64,000 nt of DNA, taken from contig CM075760.1 in assembly GCA_037974335.1 (NCBI GenBank), positions 63,494,515 to 63,558,514 of the forward strand. Direction: 5' to 3'. The DNA comes from Prionace glauca. Lineage: Eukaryota; Chordata; Chondrichthyes; Carcharhiniformes; Carcharhinidae. The notes beneath the pieces were generated by a model. The model worked only from the letters and a program-made list of their open reading frames with translations, ran no database searches and was not told the origin of the DNA. Every line of letters begins with the position of its first letter. The stretch's first letter is position 1. Of the stretch, positions 11,233 to 22,780 are shown one piece after another. A program made the translations under genes and the position numbers.

Positions 11233-11565
11233 ACTTCATAGAATAGAATCATAGCATCCAACAGTGCAGAAGGGGGGCATTCAGCACATCGAGTCTGCAC
11301 CAACAGAATCCCACCAAAGCCTATTCCCAAAACCACATGTATTTACTCTAACTAGTTCCGTGAAACTAATGGGGCAATTTAGCATGGCCAATCCACCGAA
11401 TCCGCACATCTTTGGACTTTGGAAGGAAACAGGAGCACCCGAAGGAAACCCAAGCAGACACGGGGTGAATTTACTAACTCCACAAACGATAACCCATATC
11501 GGGAATTCAACAGTGACGCAGCAGCGCTAATCACTGTGCCAGCGCACCCCCCACCACCACCTCCC
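11233..11565 (-). mobile_element. V-SINE/HE1-like SINE
   Basis: Antisense copy with the full order of landmarks: 3' block (agtgcagaaggggggcattc), the ggggcaatttagcatggcc segment, the conserved core (tttggaaggaaacaggagc), and the tRNA-like head near the cagcgctaatcactgtgcc stretch. A short C-run follows. Moderately diverged. Confidence 0.85.
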
Positions 11566-11799
11566 CCCCTCCCCCCCCCCCCACAATAAAATTTGAATGA
11601 GGGTGGGATCGAGGAGCCCGAGTAAATCTCAAGTGAATACGTTTCGGCGGGAAAGTCTTCTCTGTTTGGAGTCATATTTAGCACAAAGCACGATGGTAAT
11701 GGTTGTTGGAGGTCAAACATCTAAGTTGAGAAATCACTGCAGGAGTTCAGCAGGGAACTGTTCTGGGTCCAACAATCTTCTATTGCTTCATCAATGACA

Positions 11800-12362
11800 C
11801 ATTCCATCCAACATGAGGTCAGAAGTAGGTCAGTCACCGTCATTCAGTCACCCTCATTCAGTCAACCTCATTCATTCATCCCCAAACATTCATCTCCAAT
11901 CATGCATCCCCACTCACTCGTCCCCACTTACCCCATTCACTCACCCTCACTCGATCATCGTCATTCACACTTACTCACTCAGTCACCCTTGATCACTCTT
12001 CCACCCTCTCGCACTCACCCTCTCGTACTCACCCTCTCTCAGCTATCCACACACAATAAACGTCCCTCACTCAGAACCTCAATCATGTTCCCTTCATTCA
12101 CACATCCCACTAATCACTCATTCTTTCATTCTAGCTCACAGACAATCACTCACTCACCTTCACTCACACATTCAGCCACCATCACTGACCCACCCTCTCT
12201 CACATACCCTCGTTTACTCACCCTCAATCACTCATCTTCACTCATGGAACTTCACTCACCTACCCTCACTTACCCACCTTCTGTCACTCACACACCATCA
12301 CTCATTCATTCTCACTCATTCAATCACTCATCCTCGAGCACTCACATTCTCTCTCTCACTGA
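11800..12362 (+). repeat. pyrimidine-rich (TCAC/TCAT)n tandem repeat
   Basis: Irregular repeats of cactcaccctcattcac-like units. The long open frame here (about 250 codons of His, Ser, Pro, Thr) is a by-product of the repeat and not a gene. It directly precedes the purine-rich block. Confidence 0.9.
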
Positions 12363-12439
12363 ATCTGTGTGGGGAGGTCTGCAACGAGAGAGAAGAAAGA
12401 TCTCAAGTCGCAGTTTGATGTTCAAATGTGGTATTTGTC

Positions 12440-13060
12440 CTGGGAGTGCAGAGAGCTGGAGGGAACCGCTGGGGGCTCGGGACAAGGGACAACGGCAAAG
12501 AACCAGGGGAGAACATGAGGCATGGGAAAGGGCAGAGAGCCGGAGCGAGGGGGTGGTGGTGGGGGTGTAGAAAGCAGGCAGAAAGGGCACACAGCCGGGG
12601 GAACAGTGCAGAGATTCCGAAGAAAGGGCAGAGAGACAAGAGAAAGGCAGAGAGATGGGAGAAAGGCAGAGAGACGGGAGAAAGGACAGAGAGACTGGGG
12701 AAAGGGGAGAGAACCAAGGGAAAGGGCAGTGAGCCGAGGGAAAGGGCAGGGAGGCAGGGAGAAGGGTAGAGAGCCAAGGGAAAGGGCCGATAGCCGAGAG
12801 AAAGCACAGCGAGCCCAGGGGAAAGGGCAGAGAGTCAGGGGAAAATGGTAGGGAGTTGATGGAAAGGGTAGTGAGCTGAGAAAAAGAGCAGAGAGTCAAG
12901 GGAGAGGGCTCAGAGCTGGAGGGAATTGTAGAGAGACAGGTGGAAGTGCACAGAGTCAGGTAAAGGGGAAAGTGAGCCATCAGGAATGGCAGAGAACCCG
13001 GGAAAAGTGCAAGAAGCTGGGGAAAATTGGCAGAGAGTGGACGATCGATGGGCTGAGTGA
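12440..13060 (+). repeat. G-rich purine minisatellite, switch-like position
   Basis: About 600 bases of imperfect units of roughly 20-24 bases built on ggaaagggcagagagcc. The coding (non-template) strand is almost all purine and G-clustered. AGCT occurs several times in or beside the block (near 12454, 12873, 12914, 13015, 13077). It sits between JH and CH1, where mammalian switch regions lie. The repeat is seen directly; a recombination role is inference. Confidence 0.85.
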
Positions 13061-13361
13061 GGAGATGCAAAACCGAGCTAGCACCACAATGATGATCTGT
13101 AATCTCCGTGAATGATGGAGGAGACTTCAGGGCCCGAATGGCCAACTCTTACTATTAGTATATGATCCTTCAATTAGTCAATGTTGCATTTATTTGAATC
13201 TGTAATCACATTTAGATTTTCCTGGTCATTGAGTAAGTGTAGATTATGTAGATATTTTTGAAGCAAAGTCACTAATCTTCGTTATGTGGAGTGAGAAGCA
13301 ATGAGTTGGAGAGAGGAAGGGGCATCAATCAGGTTGAACACAGGCAATTTCCAAAATTAAC

Positions 13362-13480
13362 GTGGAGATGCCGGCGTTAGGTTTGTGTGGGCACAGTAAG
13401 GATTCTCACAACACCAGGTTAAAGTCAATAGGTTTATTTGGAATCGCGAGCTTTTGGAGCTCCCTCATCAGGTGAGTGAA
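13362..13480 (-). mobile_element. Penelope-like element end fragment with hammerhead-like core
   Basis: Shares the sequence order of 47015-47100 on the same strand: ctcacaacaccaggttaaagt then tttatttggaatc then the gagctttt / tcatcag block. On the minus strand it reads CTGATGA, a short stem, then AAAAGCTCG. The repeat family is common in shark genomes. Assignment to a Penelope-like element rests on the second copy, where the same block follows a GIY-YIG-like frame. Confidence 0.55.
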
Positions 13481-13814
13481 TGATATGAATGAAGAGAAAA
13501 TTTCTTCATCACAGAGCGCTATTATTTGAGAGATAAATACCGGCTCATCACAAAGTGCTGTTTGATAAATAAATAGTGGCATCAATAATGGAGAAAATCT
13601 TTGCTCTTCTTTGTTAATCCAATGAATGATATGTCATTTTGAGGAAACCAGAATTTTTTTTCCTTTTTTCTAATCTGATAGAGGTGGAGACAGGGATATG
13701 AGTTTCTACAGAGACAGCAATTCCCAACTGATCGAACGAACGGAGTCTCAAAGGTGAATGTAGGTTTTAATCCGGAAATATGAGGATAAGATCGTAATTC
13801 TATTTAATGTTTGA

Positions 13815-13970
13815 GATAGAAGCATAGAAAACAGAAGCTGCACTAGGCCATTCATCCCTTTGAGACTGCTTCGCTATTCACTTTGATCATGGCTCACCAA
13901 TATCCTGATCATACCTACTACCCATATCTCTTGATCCCTTTAACACCAAGAGCTATATCGAACACAGAAA
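13815..13970 (-). mobile_element. CR1-like 3'-end fragment
   Basis: Antisense of the usual terminal sequence: ctaggccattcatcccttt, then the gatcatggctcac block, then cccatatctcttgatccctt. A short, diverged relic 80 bases upstream of CH1. Confidence 0.7.
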
Positions 13971-14049
13971 CATATTTGTAGCAACATGTTTTATGACTTA
14001 ATAAACACAAATAAGAGTCTGACTTGTTCAATCGCCTATTTTTTCCCAG

Positions 14050-14349
14050 CAACACCATCTTCACCCACTCTCTACAGCCTGGTCTCCTCCTGTCAACAAC
14101 ACAACTCCGACGGCTCGGTCACCTACGGATGTTTGGCGATGGATTACGCTTCGGATGTCACCAAACTGATCTGGAAGAGAAATGGGCAGCAGATCACCAC
14201 AGGGTTTAAGACTTACCCGTCAGTGAGAAACACGCAGGGAACCTACACCCTGAGCAGCCAGTTAACCATCAGCGACTCAGCGGAAGAATGCCCCAATATT
14301 GACTGCGAGGTTCGACACAGTGGCTCAGTCAAGAGCGTTAAAATACCAT
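14050..14349 (+). CDS. ighm: IgM constant domain CH1
   Basis: C1-type Ig domain beginning ATPSSPTLYSLVSSC after the acceptor ttttttcccag. Intradomain Cys in VTYGCLAMDY and NIDCEVRHSG, Trp in LIWKRNGQQ, and YTLSSQLTIS before the second Cys. The Cys of VSSC near the N terminus is in the place used for light chain bonding. JH phase 1 plus CA gives the first Ala codon. The exon ends ATACCAT|gtaagt. No defects. Confidence 0.96.
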
Positions 14350-15323
14350 GTAAGTGTTGTGAAACCTGGCTAAGAGAGGGACGTTGTGATTGAACAGTAT
14401 AAAGCTTTAGTTATAACTGATTTGTAGCACTCTGAAAAATTTAAATTGTGTAAAATCCAGGTAAATGTCTACTGACTGAAAAGTTGCTCAGAACCAGGGA
14501 ACCATCGAAAGGTTACGGTGAAGAAAGAGGCCATTTAGCCCATCATGTCTCTGCTGGCCAGAAGTGAGAATAAAGAAACTAGCCATGCATTTTAAGCCCA
14601 CTTTCCAGCCGTCCTTGCTTCGTAGCTTTGCAGGTAAAAGTACTTGAGATGCAGATCCATATACGTTTGAAAAGACCATGTTCCCTGGAAATTGAGCCCT
14701 CCTCATGGGGAATGAATCATTTCTGCCTACGTTCCTTATAATTTTGTGAACCACAATTACGTCACATCTCAGCCTCCTCTTTTTTCTAAAGAGAACAATT
14801 CCTGCCTATCCAATCTCGCCCCATGGCTGCAATTCTCAGGCCCTGGCAATATTCCTGTAAACCTCATCTCTCTCCAGAGTCATTTCGTCATTCCTGCAAC
14901 ATGGTGGCCAGAACAGTGCAGCTAAATCCAAACGTAGCCTAACTACTGTTTTATACAGCTCCATCATTGCACCACTGATATTATATTCAATACCTCACAT
15001 ATTAGAGGAATTAATCCGAAATACTTGCTTGATCAACTTCTTCAGCTGTCCTACCATCCACAAGGACCTGTGGGCATGTACCCCAAGATCTTGCAATCCC
15101 TCGCAACCTCCAATTGTGTTCACTATTCCCTTGCTTTGTTTGCCCTCCCCAAATGCATTGCGTGGCACTTTTGACGGTTGAATTCCATTCGCCATTCCCC
15201 TGCCAATTCAACAAAACCATGGATACAATTCTCAAATGGGCAGCTCTGGTGTTAAAATGAAAGAACTATTTTTTTTGTTGTCAATTGAAACTTCAATAAT
15301 ATCTAAACATGTCTTTGTTGAAG
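14350..15323. other. CH1-CH2 intron, mostly old CR1
   Basis: About 14505-15235 is an antisense, strongly diverged CR1-type LINE 3' part (listed separately). The rest shows nothing. Confidence 0.6.
14505..15235 (-). mobile_element. CR1-like LINE relic in CH1-CH2 intron
   Basis: Minus-strand RT C-terminal region, recognised by antisense blocks such as gaggccatttagcccatc at the 3' end, cctaactactgttttatacag (the YRTLVRPHLE region) and cattcgccattcccctgcc. Diverged and broken, so inserted long ago. Confidence 0.7.
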
Positions 15324-15629
15324 GTGACATTCCCCCAACTGTTATCCTCACCGTGAGTTCCAGTGAAGAAATCACAAACAGGAAATTTGCAACCATCGTC
15401 TGTTCAATCATCGATTTCCAGCCAAAGTCAATGACGGTGAAGTGGCTGAAGAATGGGGAACCCATGGATTCAGGAATTGTCACCTCTCCCGGCTGTCAAG
15501 TGAACGGGAACTTCTCGGCCAGCAGTCGGCTGACAGTCTCCGCTCGGGAATGGTTTAGCAAAGCGGTTTATACCTGCCAGGTCACACATCAAGAGCTCAC
15601 TCAGAGTCAGAACATCAGCGAATCTCAGG
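15324..15629 (+). CDS. ighm: IgM constant domain CH2
   Basis: The acceptor is ttgttgaag, and CH1's final T plus GT gives Cys, reading [16 protein letters not shown]. Ig domain marks: [10 protein letters not shown], the Trp of [22 protein letters not shown], and [12 protein letters not shown]. Ends CAG G|gtaaga in phase 1. The Cys at the CH1/CH2 junction may take part in an interchain bond; that is inference. The polypyrimidine tract is weak but the phase and domain border agree. Confidence 0.93.
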
Positions 15630-15654
15630 GTAAGAGTCTCAATCCTAGCAAAAA

Positions 15655-17425
15655 AAAAAGAACAAATAACAATACAGCACAGGAGCAGGGCCTTCGGCCC
15701 TCCAAGCTTGCACCCATCATGTGTTCCTAACTAGACCATCTAGTTGTATCCCTCGATCTCCAGTCTATTCGTGTGGCTATCTCTAAGTCTTGGATAAGTC
15801 TTAAATGATCCTAAAGTGTCTGCCTCAACCACCTTGTTTGGTAGTGCATTCCGGGCCCCTTAACCTCTGTGTAAAATACGCATATCAGTATTGAACCTTG
15901 CCGCCTGCCCCCGTCCCTTACCTTGAACTGGTGATCCCTTGTGTTTGTCACTTCCACCTGGGAAAAAGCTTCCAACTGTTCACCCTATCTATGCCCTTCA
16001 TAATTTTATAAGCTTCTATTATGCCCGTCAACATCCCTTTTTTCCAGGAAGAACAACCCTAGCTTACTGAATCTCACCTCATAGCGAAGACCCTCCATAC
16101 CAGGCAACATCCTGGTAAACCTTTTCTGCACTCTCTCAAAGCTTCCACGACCTTCTGTTAATGTGACCACCAGAACTGGATGCAGTCATCCAAATGTGGT
16201 CTAAGTAACGTTCTATATAACTGCAACATTGTATGCCTACGTTTATACTCTATGCCAAGTCCAATGAAAGCAAGCATGTCATATCCCTTCTTCACTATCT
16301 TTTCCAGCTGAGTTGCCACCTTTAAGGATCTGTTGATTTGCACACCCAGGTCCCTCTGTGTGCCTATACTCCTGATGGTTCTGCCATTTATTGTATAGCC
16401 TCCCCCCCCACCCTATTAAATCTGCCAAAATGCATCACTTCTCATTCTTCAGGATTAAATTCCATCTGCCATTTCTCCACCCAATTTTCCAGCCTATCTA
16501 TATCTTGCCTATGTTGCAGATGGTGATTAACATTGCCAAAGATATATCTATCTTGACAATGCTCATCACTGTCGGCAACTCCAGCAATCTTTGTTTCATC
16601 CACAAACTTTCTAATCAGACCAGCAACATCTTCTTTGTAGGGGTCTGGAACGCGCTACCGAGTAGGGTGGTGGAGGCAGGAACATTGGACTCTTTTAAGA
16701 TGCAGTTAGATAGGCACATGAGTGAAACGAGAATGGAGGGATATGGTAGGGGATATTAAATAGGGTTAAACCTCGGGAGACACCGGAAAGGCAGGCTGTA
16801 AGATTAATATTTTGACTTTATTCCACAGGTGGAGGTCCACCTCGTGTCAAACGAGGGGCATTCACACGGCGGGTCGTGCCTGGGCTGCTCTTGGAAGTTC
16901 CAGGAGTGGCCTAGAACTTCGTGTCGGTGTGTGTGCTTGATCCTGGACCGGTAGATGGGCGCCGCAACAGCTCAGTGATTAGCACTGCTGGCTGTGCAGA
17001 CACATGGATTTGGGCCTGTGTCTGTGGGAGTTTGCGCATTCTCCCTGTGGTTGCGTGGGTTTCCTCCGGGCGCTCCGGTTTCCTCCCACACCCCAAAAAT
17101 GTGCTCTCAGGCTAATCGGTTTTTACCAAATCGACACTATTTCTTCCCTGAATCTGACTGAGTAGGGTTCCATTCGTAGCCATGCAGGGTAGAATAGGTG
17201 TAGGGTGATGTGGCGGCGCGGGCTCGTTGGGCCGAAGGGCCTGTTTCCCGTGCTGGATTGTTCTTTGTTCTTTGTTCTTTGTTCTTCTCAATCATATCAC
17301 AAACAGCAGGAGCTCCAGTACAGAACCGTCTGGAACAACACTAGTCACCGAACTTCAATCTGAAAATGACGCCTCCACTGCCACCCTCTGTCTTTTATGG
17401 CCAAGCCAACTCTGTATTCACAGGT
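15655..17425 (-). mobile_element. CR1-like LINE interrupted by a younger insertion
   Basis: Antisense CR1 3' half in the CH2-CH3 intron: 15655-16622 (3' end through the RT C-terminus) and its continuation at 17288-17425, the region that translates as PVLGPLLF in better copies. The two parts are separated by the plus-strand element 16623-17290. It is diverged, with no long open frame. Confidence 0.75.
16623..17290 (+). mobile_element. CR1 LINE end carrying a V-SINE-like 3' UTR (chimeric element), nested
   Basis: In order: the end of a CR1 RT frame (ggtctggaacgcgctaccg; NALPSRVVEAGTLDSFKMQ), a linker with aacgaggggcattcacacgg, a V-SINE conserved core (gtgggtttcctccgggcgctccgg, here split: gtgggtttcctcc / gggcgctccgg), and a terminal gggccgaagggcctgtttccc followed by three TTCTTTG units. 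The same order occurs at 26157-29690 and 59172-59870 on the minus strand. It sits inside an older CR1. Confidence 0.8.
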
Positions 17426-17571
17426 CACAGCACAGGGGTAAAATGCTGCAAAGTGCATTCATCCTATTATAAATCAATGACAATACCTTGTTCCTGAGTT
17501 CACATGGTATATTTGTTCGGGAATGCTGCAATGCTGATTCATGAGAATGATACCGCTGCTAAAATATTTTA

Positions 17572-17641
17572 ATAAGAACATAAGAACATAAGAAATAGGA
17601 GCAGGAGTAGGCCATCTGGCCCTTCGAGCCTGCCCCGCCAT
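17572..17641 (-). mobile_element. CR1 3'-terminal fragment, extreme 5' truncation
   Basis: About 70 bases (aagaacataagaaatagga then gccatctggcccttcgagcc) match the 3' end of the CR1 at 52061-53381 almost exactly. A very short insertion, as CR1 often makes, 150 bases upstream of CH3. Confidence 0.85.
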
Positions 17642-17792
17642 AAAGAGAATAATTTCACAGAGCAACCGGTTTGCCATCGTCTATAGAAGTTTAAAGGCGA
17701 TATTAATATCTCGAAGGCGACTTTTTCTCCTTCACGCTGAATACTGCTCTTCTGAAGGGGAACTAGGGTTGATTTTCATGTTTCATTCACAG

Positions 17793-18101
17793 ATCCTCCC
17801 CAGTGCCATGATACCACAATGAAGATACAGCCACCACCAATAGAACAGGTCTTACTGGAGACGACCGTGACTTTAACCTGCATCATTTCCAATGCTCCTT
17901 ATGGAGTTAACGTGTCCTGGATCCGAGACAGGAAGTATTTGAAATCAGAGATTGCCGAAAAGGCTGGAGAGGATCCTGGCAGCCTGATCAGCACATTAAA
18001 CATCTCGACACAAGCCTGGCAGAGAGGGGCTGTGTTTGAGTGCGTGGTGAGCCATCAGGATCTGCCAACTCCTTTAAGAACATCCATCCACAAGGAAACA
18101 G
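17793..18101 (+). CDS. ighm: IgM constant domain CH3
   Basis: Begins [11 protein letters not shown] after the acceptor tttcattcacag. Intradomain Cys in [11 protein letters not shown] and [11 protein letters not shown]; Trp in [22 protein letters not shown] before the second Cys, with N-glycosylation sequons NVS and NIS. An extra Cys in PPQC near the hinge side could form an interchain bond. Ends ACA G|gtgagc in phase 1. Intact. Confidence 0.95.
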
Positions 18102-18608
18102 GTGAGCTGAGAGATTGAAATAATAAATGCGTCACTGTGTCTATCTCCAGTTTAAGTGCGCTTGTCAATTTTTATTGTTCAGTGTATTAATGGTCTCCCC
18201 TGAATGGAAATTCTACTAACTAAAACATCCTGGACTGGTAGATATTTCAACGGGGAAATTTAATGTGTTAATGAATGACAAGTGAACTGAAGGTTATGTT
18301 ACTGGTTTGAGATCACACAAGGAGGCAGGAGCCTGATGTCGAGTATAAAAACCAGAAAACCAGAAGAAAAAGAAACAGATCTTTTGAGTCGAATAACTGA
18401 TTTTGTGCTGTAAACTTTCTGAAACTTTCCAGTCCGCCCCCCTGAGTTATTTGAGAAAACGATTGTGTTCACCTCTCCCCCAAGCTGGACGTCAAAAATG
18501 GAAAAGTAATACCGAAAGCGAAGCACATTTTTTTCTGATATCCAGCCAGCAGTTCCATCCTCTCATAAATTCTTCAGTTTATTGACATTTATTGTACATT
18601 TTCTGCAG

Positions 18609-19000
18609 ATCCAAATCCACGGAAACCATCCGTCTCTGTCCTCCTGCCCTCGGCAGAAGAAGTCTCCGCTCAGAGATTCGTCTCCCTCAGCTGCTTAGTG
18701 AGAGGTTTCTCCCCCCGAGAGATCTTCGTTAACTGGACAGTCAACGACAAGCCGGTGAATCCCGGGAACTACAGGAACACCGAGGTGGTGGCGGAGAACG
18801 GCAATCGCTCCTTCTTCATGTACAGCCTGTTATCCATTGCAGCAGAGGAATGGTCCAGCGGCGCTTCTTACTCCTGTGTGGTGGGACATGAAGCCATCCC
18901 CTTGAAGATCATCAACAGAACAGTTGACAAATCCAGCGGTAAACCCAGTTTTGTGAACATTTCTCTTGCACTGATGGACACCGTTAATTCATGTCAATGA
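18609..19000 (+). CDS. ighm: IgM constant domain CH4 with secretory tailpiece
   Basis: Begins [19 protein letters not shown]. Domain marks: [45 protein letters not shown]. It runs on into the mu tailpiece [20 protein letters not shown] and stops. The penultimate Cys and the NIS sequon are the features used for IgM polymerisation. An internal donor, AGC G|GTAAAC at 18938/18939, lies at the conserved mu position and splices to M1 for the membrane form, so one exon serves both isoforms. Confidence 0.97.
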
Positions 19001-19027
19001 GAATCACTCGGTTACATTAAAAACTAC

Positions 19028-19042
19028 AATAAAAAGAATAAA
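19028..19042 (+). terminator. poly(A) signals for secreted IgM
   Basis: Two AATAAA hexamers (19028-19033 and 19037-19042) begin 28 bases after the secretory stop. Competition between this site and CH4-to-M1 splicing is how mu secreted and membrane forms are chosen in vertebrates. The choice of these sites is inferred from position. Confidence 0.7.
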
Positions 19043-20100
19043 ATCATTTTCCCGTAATGGTAAATGAAATATCCAATTGTTTAATTGTTTTTTTTTAGTT
19101 TTACTTCCATTATGTATCTTTGGTTTGAGTCAGATATTTTAGGGTCTGGGGCCCAAATCTTGTTGAATCAATGCACCCAGGGCAGATACACCCTGGGTTA
19201 CATACAGAGTAAAGCACATTCATACAGGATTCTGCAAAGTAACTTCACTGACTTTCCTCCCGCTGAGGAAAAATCCGACAATTTCAACATTTTTGACAAA
19301 CAAACACAACATGTTTATTTCTGATTTCCTGCTTCTCTCATTGTCCATGCCTTTATCCATTGATGTCAGCTTTCTGCTGCTACACCACACCTAATGGGAA
19401 CTGAAGTGAAGGTCACACAGAAATATGGAGCAACAATCCCCCCATCAGAGAGAGGGAGAGTGAAATTGTTAACCTACCAGATTCCTACTCACCCAACAAA
19501 GAGGGGGAAGGAGCATTAGCTAATCCATGCTCCACAACTTCCTCAATGGAAAGAGGAGGAATGCCATTATTTAATCCACTGCACCTCCACCTCCTCAGTG
19601 GTTAGAACCATCAGATACATTGCATCACCGGGTAGAGAGGGGGAAACTCTGAGCTCCCTGTCCTCCCTCTCCCCAAGTAGTGTGTTTGGAAGGGACCAGC
19701 CCTCGACTATAAGGACCAGTTGCCAACAGTGCAAATTAGCTTTCGGTTTACTCGCTGCTGATATTTAAATATCATTACCTTCATCATTGTAATACACATA
19801 ACCTTACGCAACACAATTTAAACATGTTCCAACATTTTTTTTTCATGTGCTGGCATTGGTTTCCCATAATACAAATTAAACAAGTCATAGAATCCTCCCC
19901 GGTTTTCACTGTTCTGTCAATAAGTTTTCTGAGATGCATCAATGAATTATTTTATTCTTTCTCCTGATATCACGGTGCCACTCACACAAAATAAATTGAA
20001 ACAGCAACACATTGAAAATGTGCTCCATTATTCGTATTGACTTGGTCATGTCTCGTTATTGATTGCCGGTGAAACTTGAAGCAAGAGTTAAAAATACACA
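19043..20100. other. CH4-M1 intron, no gene seen
   Basis: Unique-looking sequence with no exon or recognised repeat up to the CA-rich block. Confidence 0.5.
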
Positions 20101-20154
20101 CACTGACAATATTGCCAAAACTGTCACAATTATAAATACACACATAGGCGTACA

Positions 20155-20620
20155 CAGTCAAACACACACTCACACACACACACACATCGACACAAATGCA
20201 TAAATACATATACAAATACACGTACTCACAAATATGCACACAAATACAGAAGGACACATTCAAATACGCTCACACGAAACCATGCACAAATACAGAAATA
20301 CGGAAAGGTGCATTCAAATACATGCACAGAAACATACAAATGCACAACTCATACACATGCACAAAAACACACAAATACATCCATACACAAAGATACAATT
20401 TAACACAACATAGATGTATGCAATACTTGCACAAACGATCACACATGCAGAGAAATATGAATTCGCACACAAATGCACTCATAGACAACACATACTTAAA
20501 CAAAAATACACACTTAAACAAATAGACACAAATACACCCACCCAAAAAAATCACCCATACACAAATACATCCACACACAAATAAACATCGGCACGCACAC
20601 ACACACATTCTCCCTCTCTA

Positions 20621-20653
<33 letters not shown>

Positions 20654-21140
20654 CACACACACATCGACACAAATGCATAAATACATGCACAAATACACGT
20701 ACTCACAAATATGCACATAAATACAGAAGGACACATTCAAATACGCACACACGAAACCATGCACAAATACAGAAATACGGAAAGGTGCATTCAAACACAT
20801 GCACAGAAACATACAAATGCACAACTCATACACATGCACAAAACCCCACAAATACATGCATACACAAAGATACAATTTAACACAACATAGATGCATGCAA
20901 TACTTGCACAAACGAACACACATGCAGAGAAATATGAATGCGCACACAAATGCACTCATAGAGAACACATACTTAAACAAAAATACACACTTAGACAAAT
21001 AAACACAAATACACTCACACAAAAAGAATCACCCATGCACAAATACATCCACACACAAATAAACATCGGCACGCACACACACACAGATTCTCCCTCTCTC
21101 TCTCACACACACACGAATATATCGACTCATGCTTGTACAA
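20155..21140. repeat. CA-rich low-complexity block with a 478-bp tandem duplication
   Basis: ACA-rich sequence full of acacaaata-like words. A unit of about 478 bases is present twice in tandem: catcgacacaaatgcataaa occurs at 20185 and 20662, and aacatcggcacgcacacac near 20584 and 21062, with few differences. Many open frames rich in Thr, His and Asn, or Cys and Val on the other strand, are artefacts of composition. It lies in the CH4-M1 intron. Confidence 0.93.
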
Positions 21141-21960
21141 ACAGGCATTAACACAGCAACATACGCACACAATCAAGTAAAAACAAACGCACGCACATGT
21201 ATACACATAAATCACACAAGTACATACATTTATGTGAGTCTGTACACAGACCCAAACACAAACACATACATGCATAGGCACAACACAGACAGATACACAT
21301 GCATGCAGATCCACATAAATACGCAAACACTAACATATGCTCAAATAGCACACATTCACGCTGACAGGAATATGGATATAGAGACACACAATGTTATACA
21401 CGTTAACAAACATATATGGAAATGAAAATAAACAAATAAGCAGACTTTATGTAGATGAACTGACAGCAAAACATTTGCATGCAAACATGTAGACACAAAC
21501 ATTCTCATGCTCCTACAGCACATAACACCATAGCACACATTACGAAATATCAAAGCAAAACTTCAAGACATCGTTATGAAGAACTATCAACACGTAAATA
21601 CATATATGTTAACAGATACACACGCAGACACATGGGGAAACAGACGCACACAGAAAGGGAAACAAACATTGCTAGAAGGACAGAAATTAACACAGAGCAA
21701 TAGGCATAAACACATGTGCACCCGTTAAGAGTGACATTAATAAATATACATAGACTTAACACAATAATAGAGTCATACATGCACTATGACAGAAGAATAA
21801 AATATACACACAAATGCAGACACACAACCACATAAATCAACACAGGCATATGAACGCGTATATTAACGCTCTTGTACATATATTAACTCAGAGCCAAAGA
21901 TTTATGTAGACCACGAGATGATCGTGCACACGCACAGAAATGCAAAATCTTAAATACGAA
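21141..21960. repeat. degenerate ACA-rich low-complexity continuation
   Basis: The same compositional bias decays across this stretch. The part from about 21640 has an inverted counterpart at the right end of the window. Confidence 0.75.
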
Positions 21961-22513
21961 TGGTAGGTAAATGATGAAAGTAAAATTTAAACATGAATTT
22001 TAATGGACATATCTATCGACAACTAGCCCAATGTACATTGCACCGAAAACACGTTGAGAAACTGAATTAAGCTAGTGATCTTCCAGCCATTTCCACCTCA
22101 AATAAGAAATGATCAGAAATTATATCCCAGCTCTTAAACAGCAACATTCACAGTTTACAGATCGGTCACCATCTGTGAAAACAATCATTGGTCAGTGAAC
22201 GTTACTCGATATCAGTCATAATATTCTTCAATGAAGGATAGTGCCAAATTGATCAAAAATAAACTAACACTCAAGATAACATCTTCAGTGCTTTCTGACA
22301 TGGACCGTCCAATGAATGTGCTTAAAGGTCAAGTGTGAAAATAATTACGGAGATCGGTTACTGAGTGTCCTGAATTTAACAGTAAATATACATTGAAAAT
22401 TATACAAGAGAATAAATTAACAGTTTATAAAGAAGAATGGGGAAAAAAATAGCAATAAGATTACCTGGATCAATAAAGTAATTTAATTTCATTCCCTGGT
22501 CTCCGTCCCCCAG

Positions 22514-22641
22514 ACCCCACCGATCGCATCTTGATTGAAGGCAATGAGGATGATAACAGGAACATCTGGACAACCGCTTCCACATTCATCGTCCTGTTCT
22601 TCCTGAGCATTTTCTACAGCACTGCCGTCACTCTGGTGAAG
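22514..22641 (+). CDS. ighm: IgM membrane exon M1
   Basis: After gtctccgtcccccag the exon encodes an acidic extracellular spacer (EGNEDDNRN) and the transmembrane segment [17 protein letters not shown] followed by YSTAVTLVK. The polar TTAST and YST residues are the signature that lets mu pair with Ig-alpha/beta in the B-cell receptor. Exon length 128, joined in phase to the internal CH4 donor (G plus AC gives Asp). Donor AAG|gtgaga. Confidence 0.97.
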
Positions 22642-22780
22642 GTGAGATGATTCAATTCATTCACATTTCAAACTGGCAGAATGGATTTGAAAATCTCTCA
22701 ATGTTTCCCTGATTAAAAACTCCAAAATTAATGTCCCACATCATAAACATCTGCTTCAATATTGTCTCTTTATTTTACAG

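Larger units (their letters stand above)
4259..18999 (+). other. ighm: IgM heavy chain cluster 1, secreted form span (VH-D1-D2-JH-CH1-CH4)
   Basis: One germline shark-type heavy chain cluster, unjoined, with every recombining element and every constant exon in the same orientation. The secreted transcript ends in the CH4 tailpiece; membrane exons follow at 22514-22789. V, D and J occupy only 1.7 kb, followed by an 8.1 kb JH-CH1 intron. All exons are open, all splice phases are consistent (phase 1 at JH, CH1, CH2, CH3 and at the internal CH4 site), and no defect was seen. The cluster would make the mu chain of IgM in B cells after two to three joining events. Confidence 0.93.

Noticed and set aside
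11794-12570. 258-codon open frame rich in His, Ser, Pro, Thr
   Set aside because: It is the product of TCAC-type tandem repeats with no domain, no splice context and no codon structure.
12342-13145. 267-codon minus-strand frame rich in Leu, Pro, Ser, Phe
   Set aside because: It is the complement of the purine minisatellite. Period and composition explain it.
19982-21780. many frames rich in Thr/His or Cys/Val
   Set aside because: All lie in ACA-rich low-complexity DNA and its 478-base duplication.
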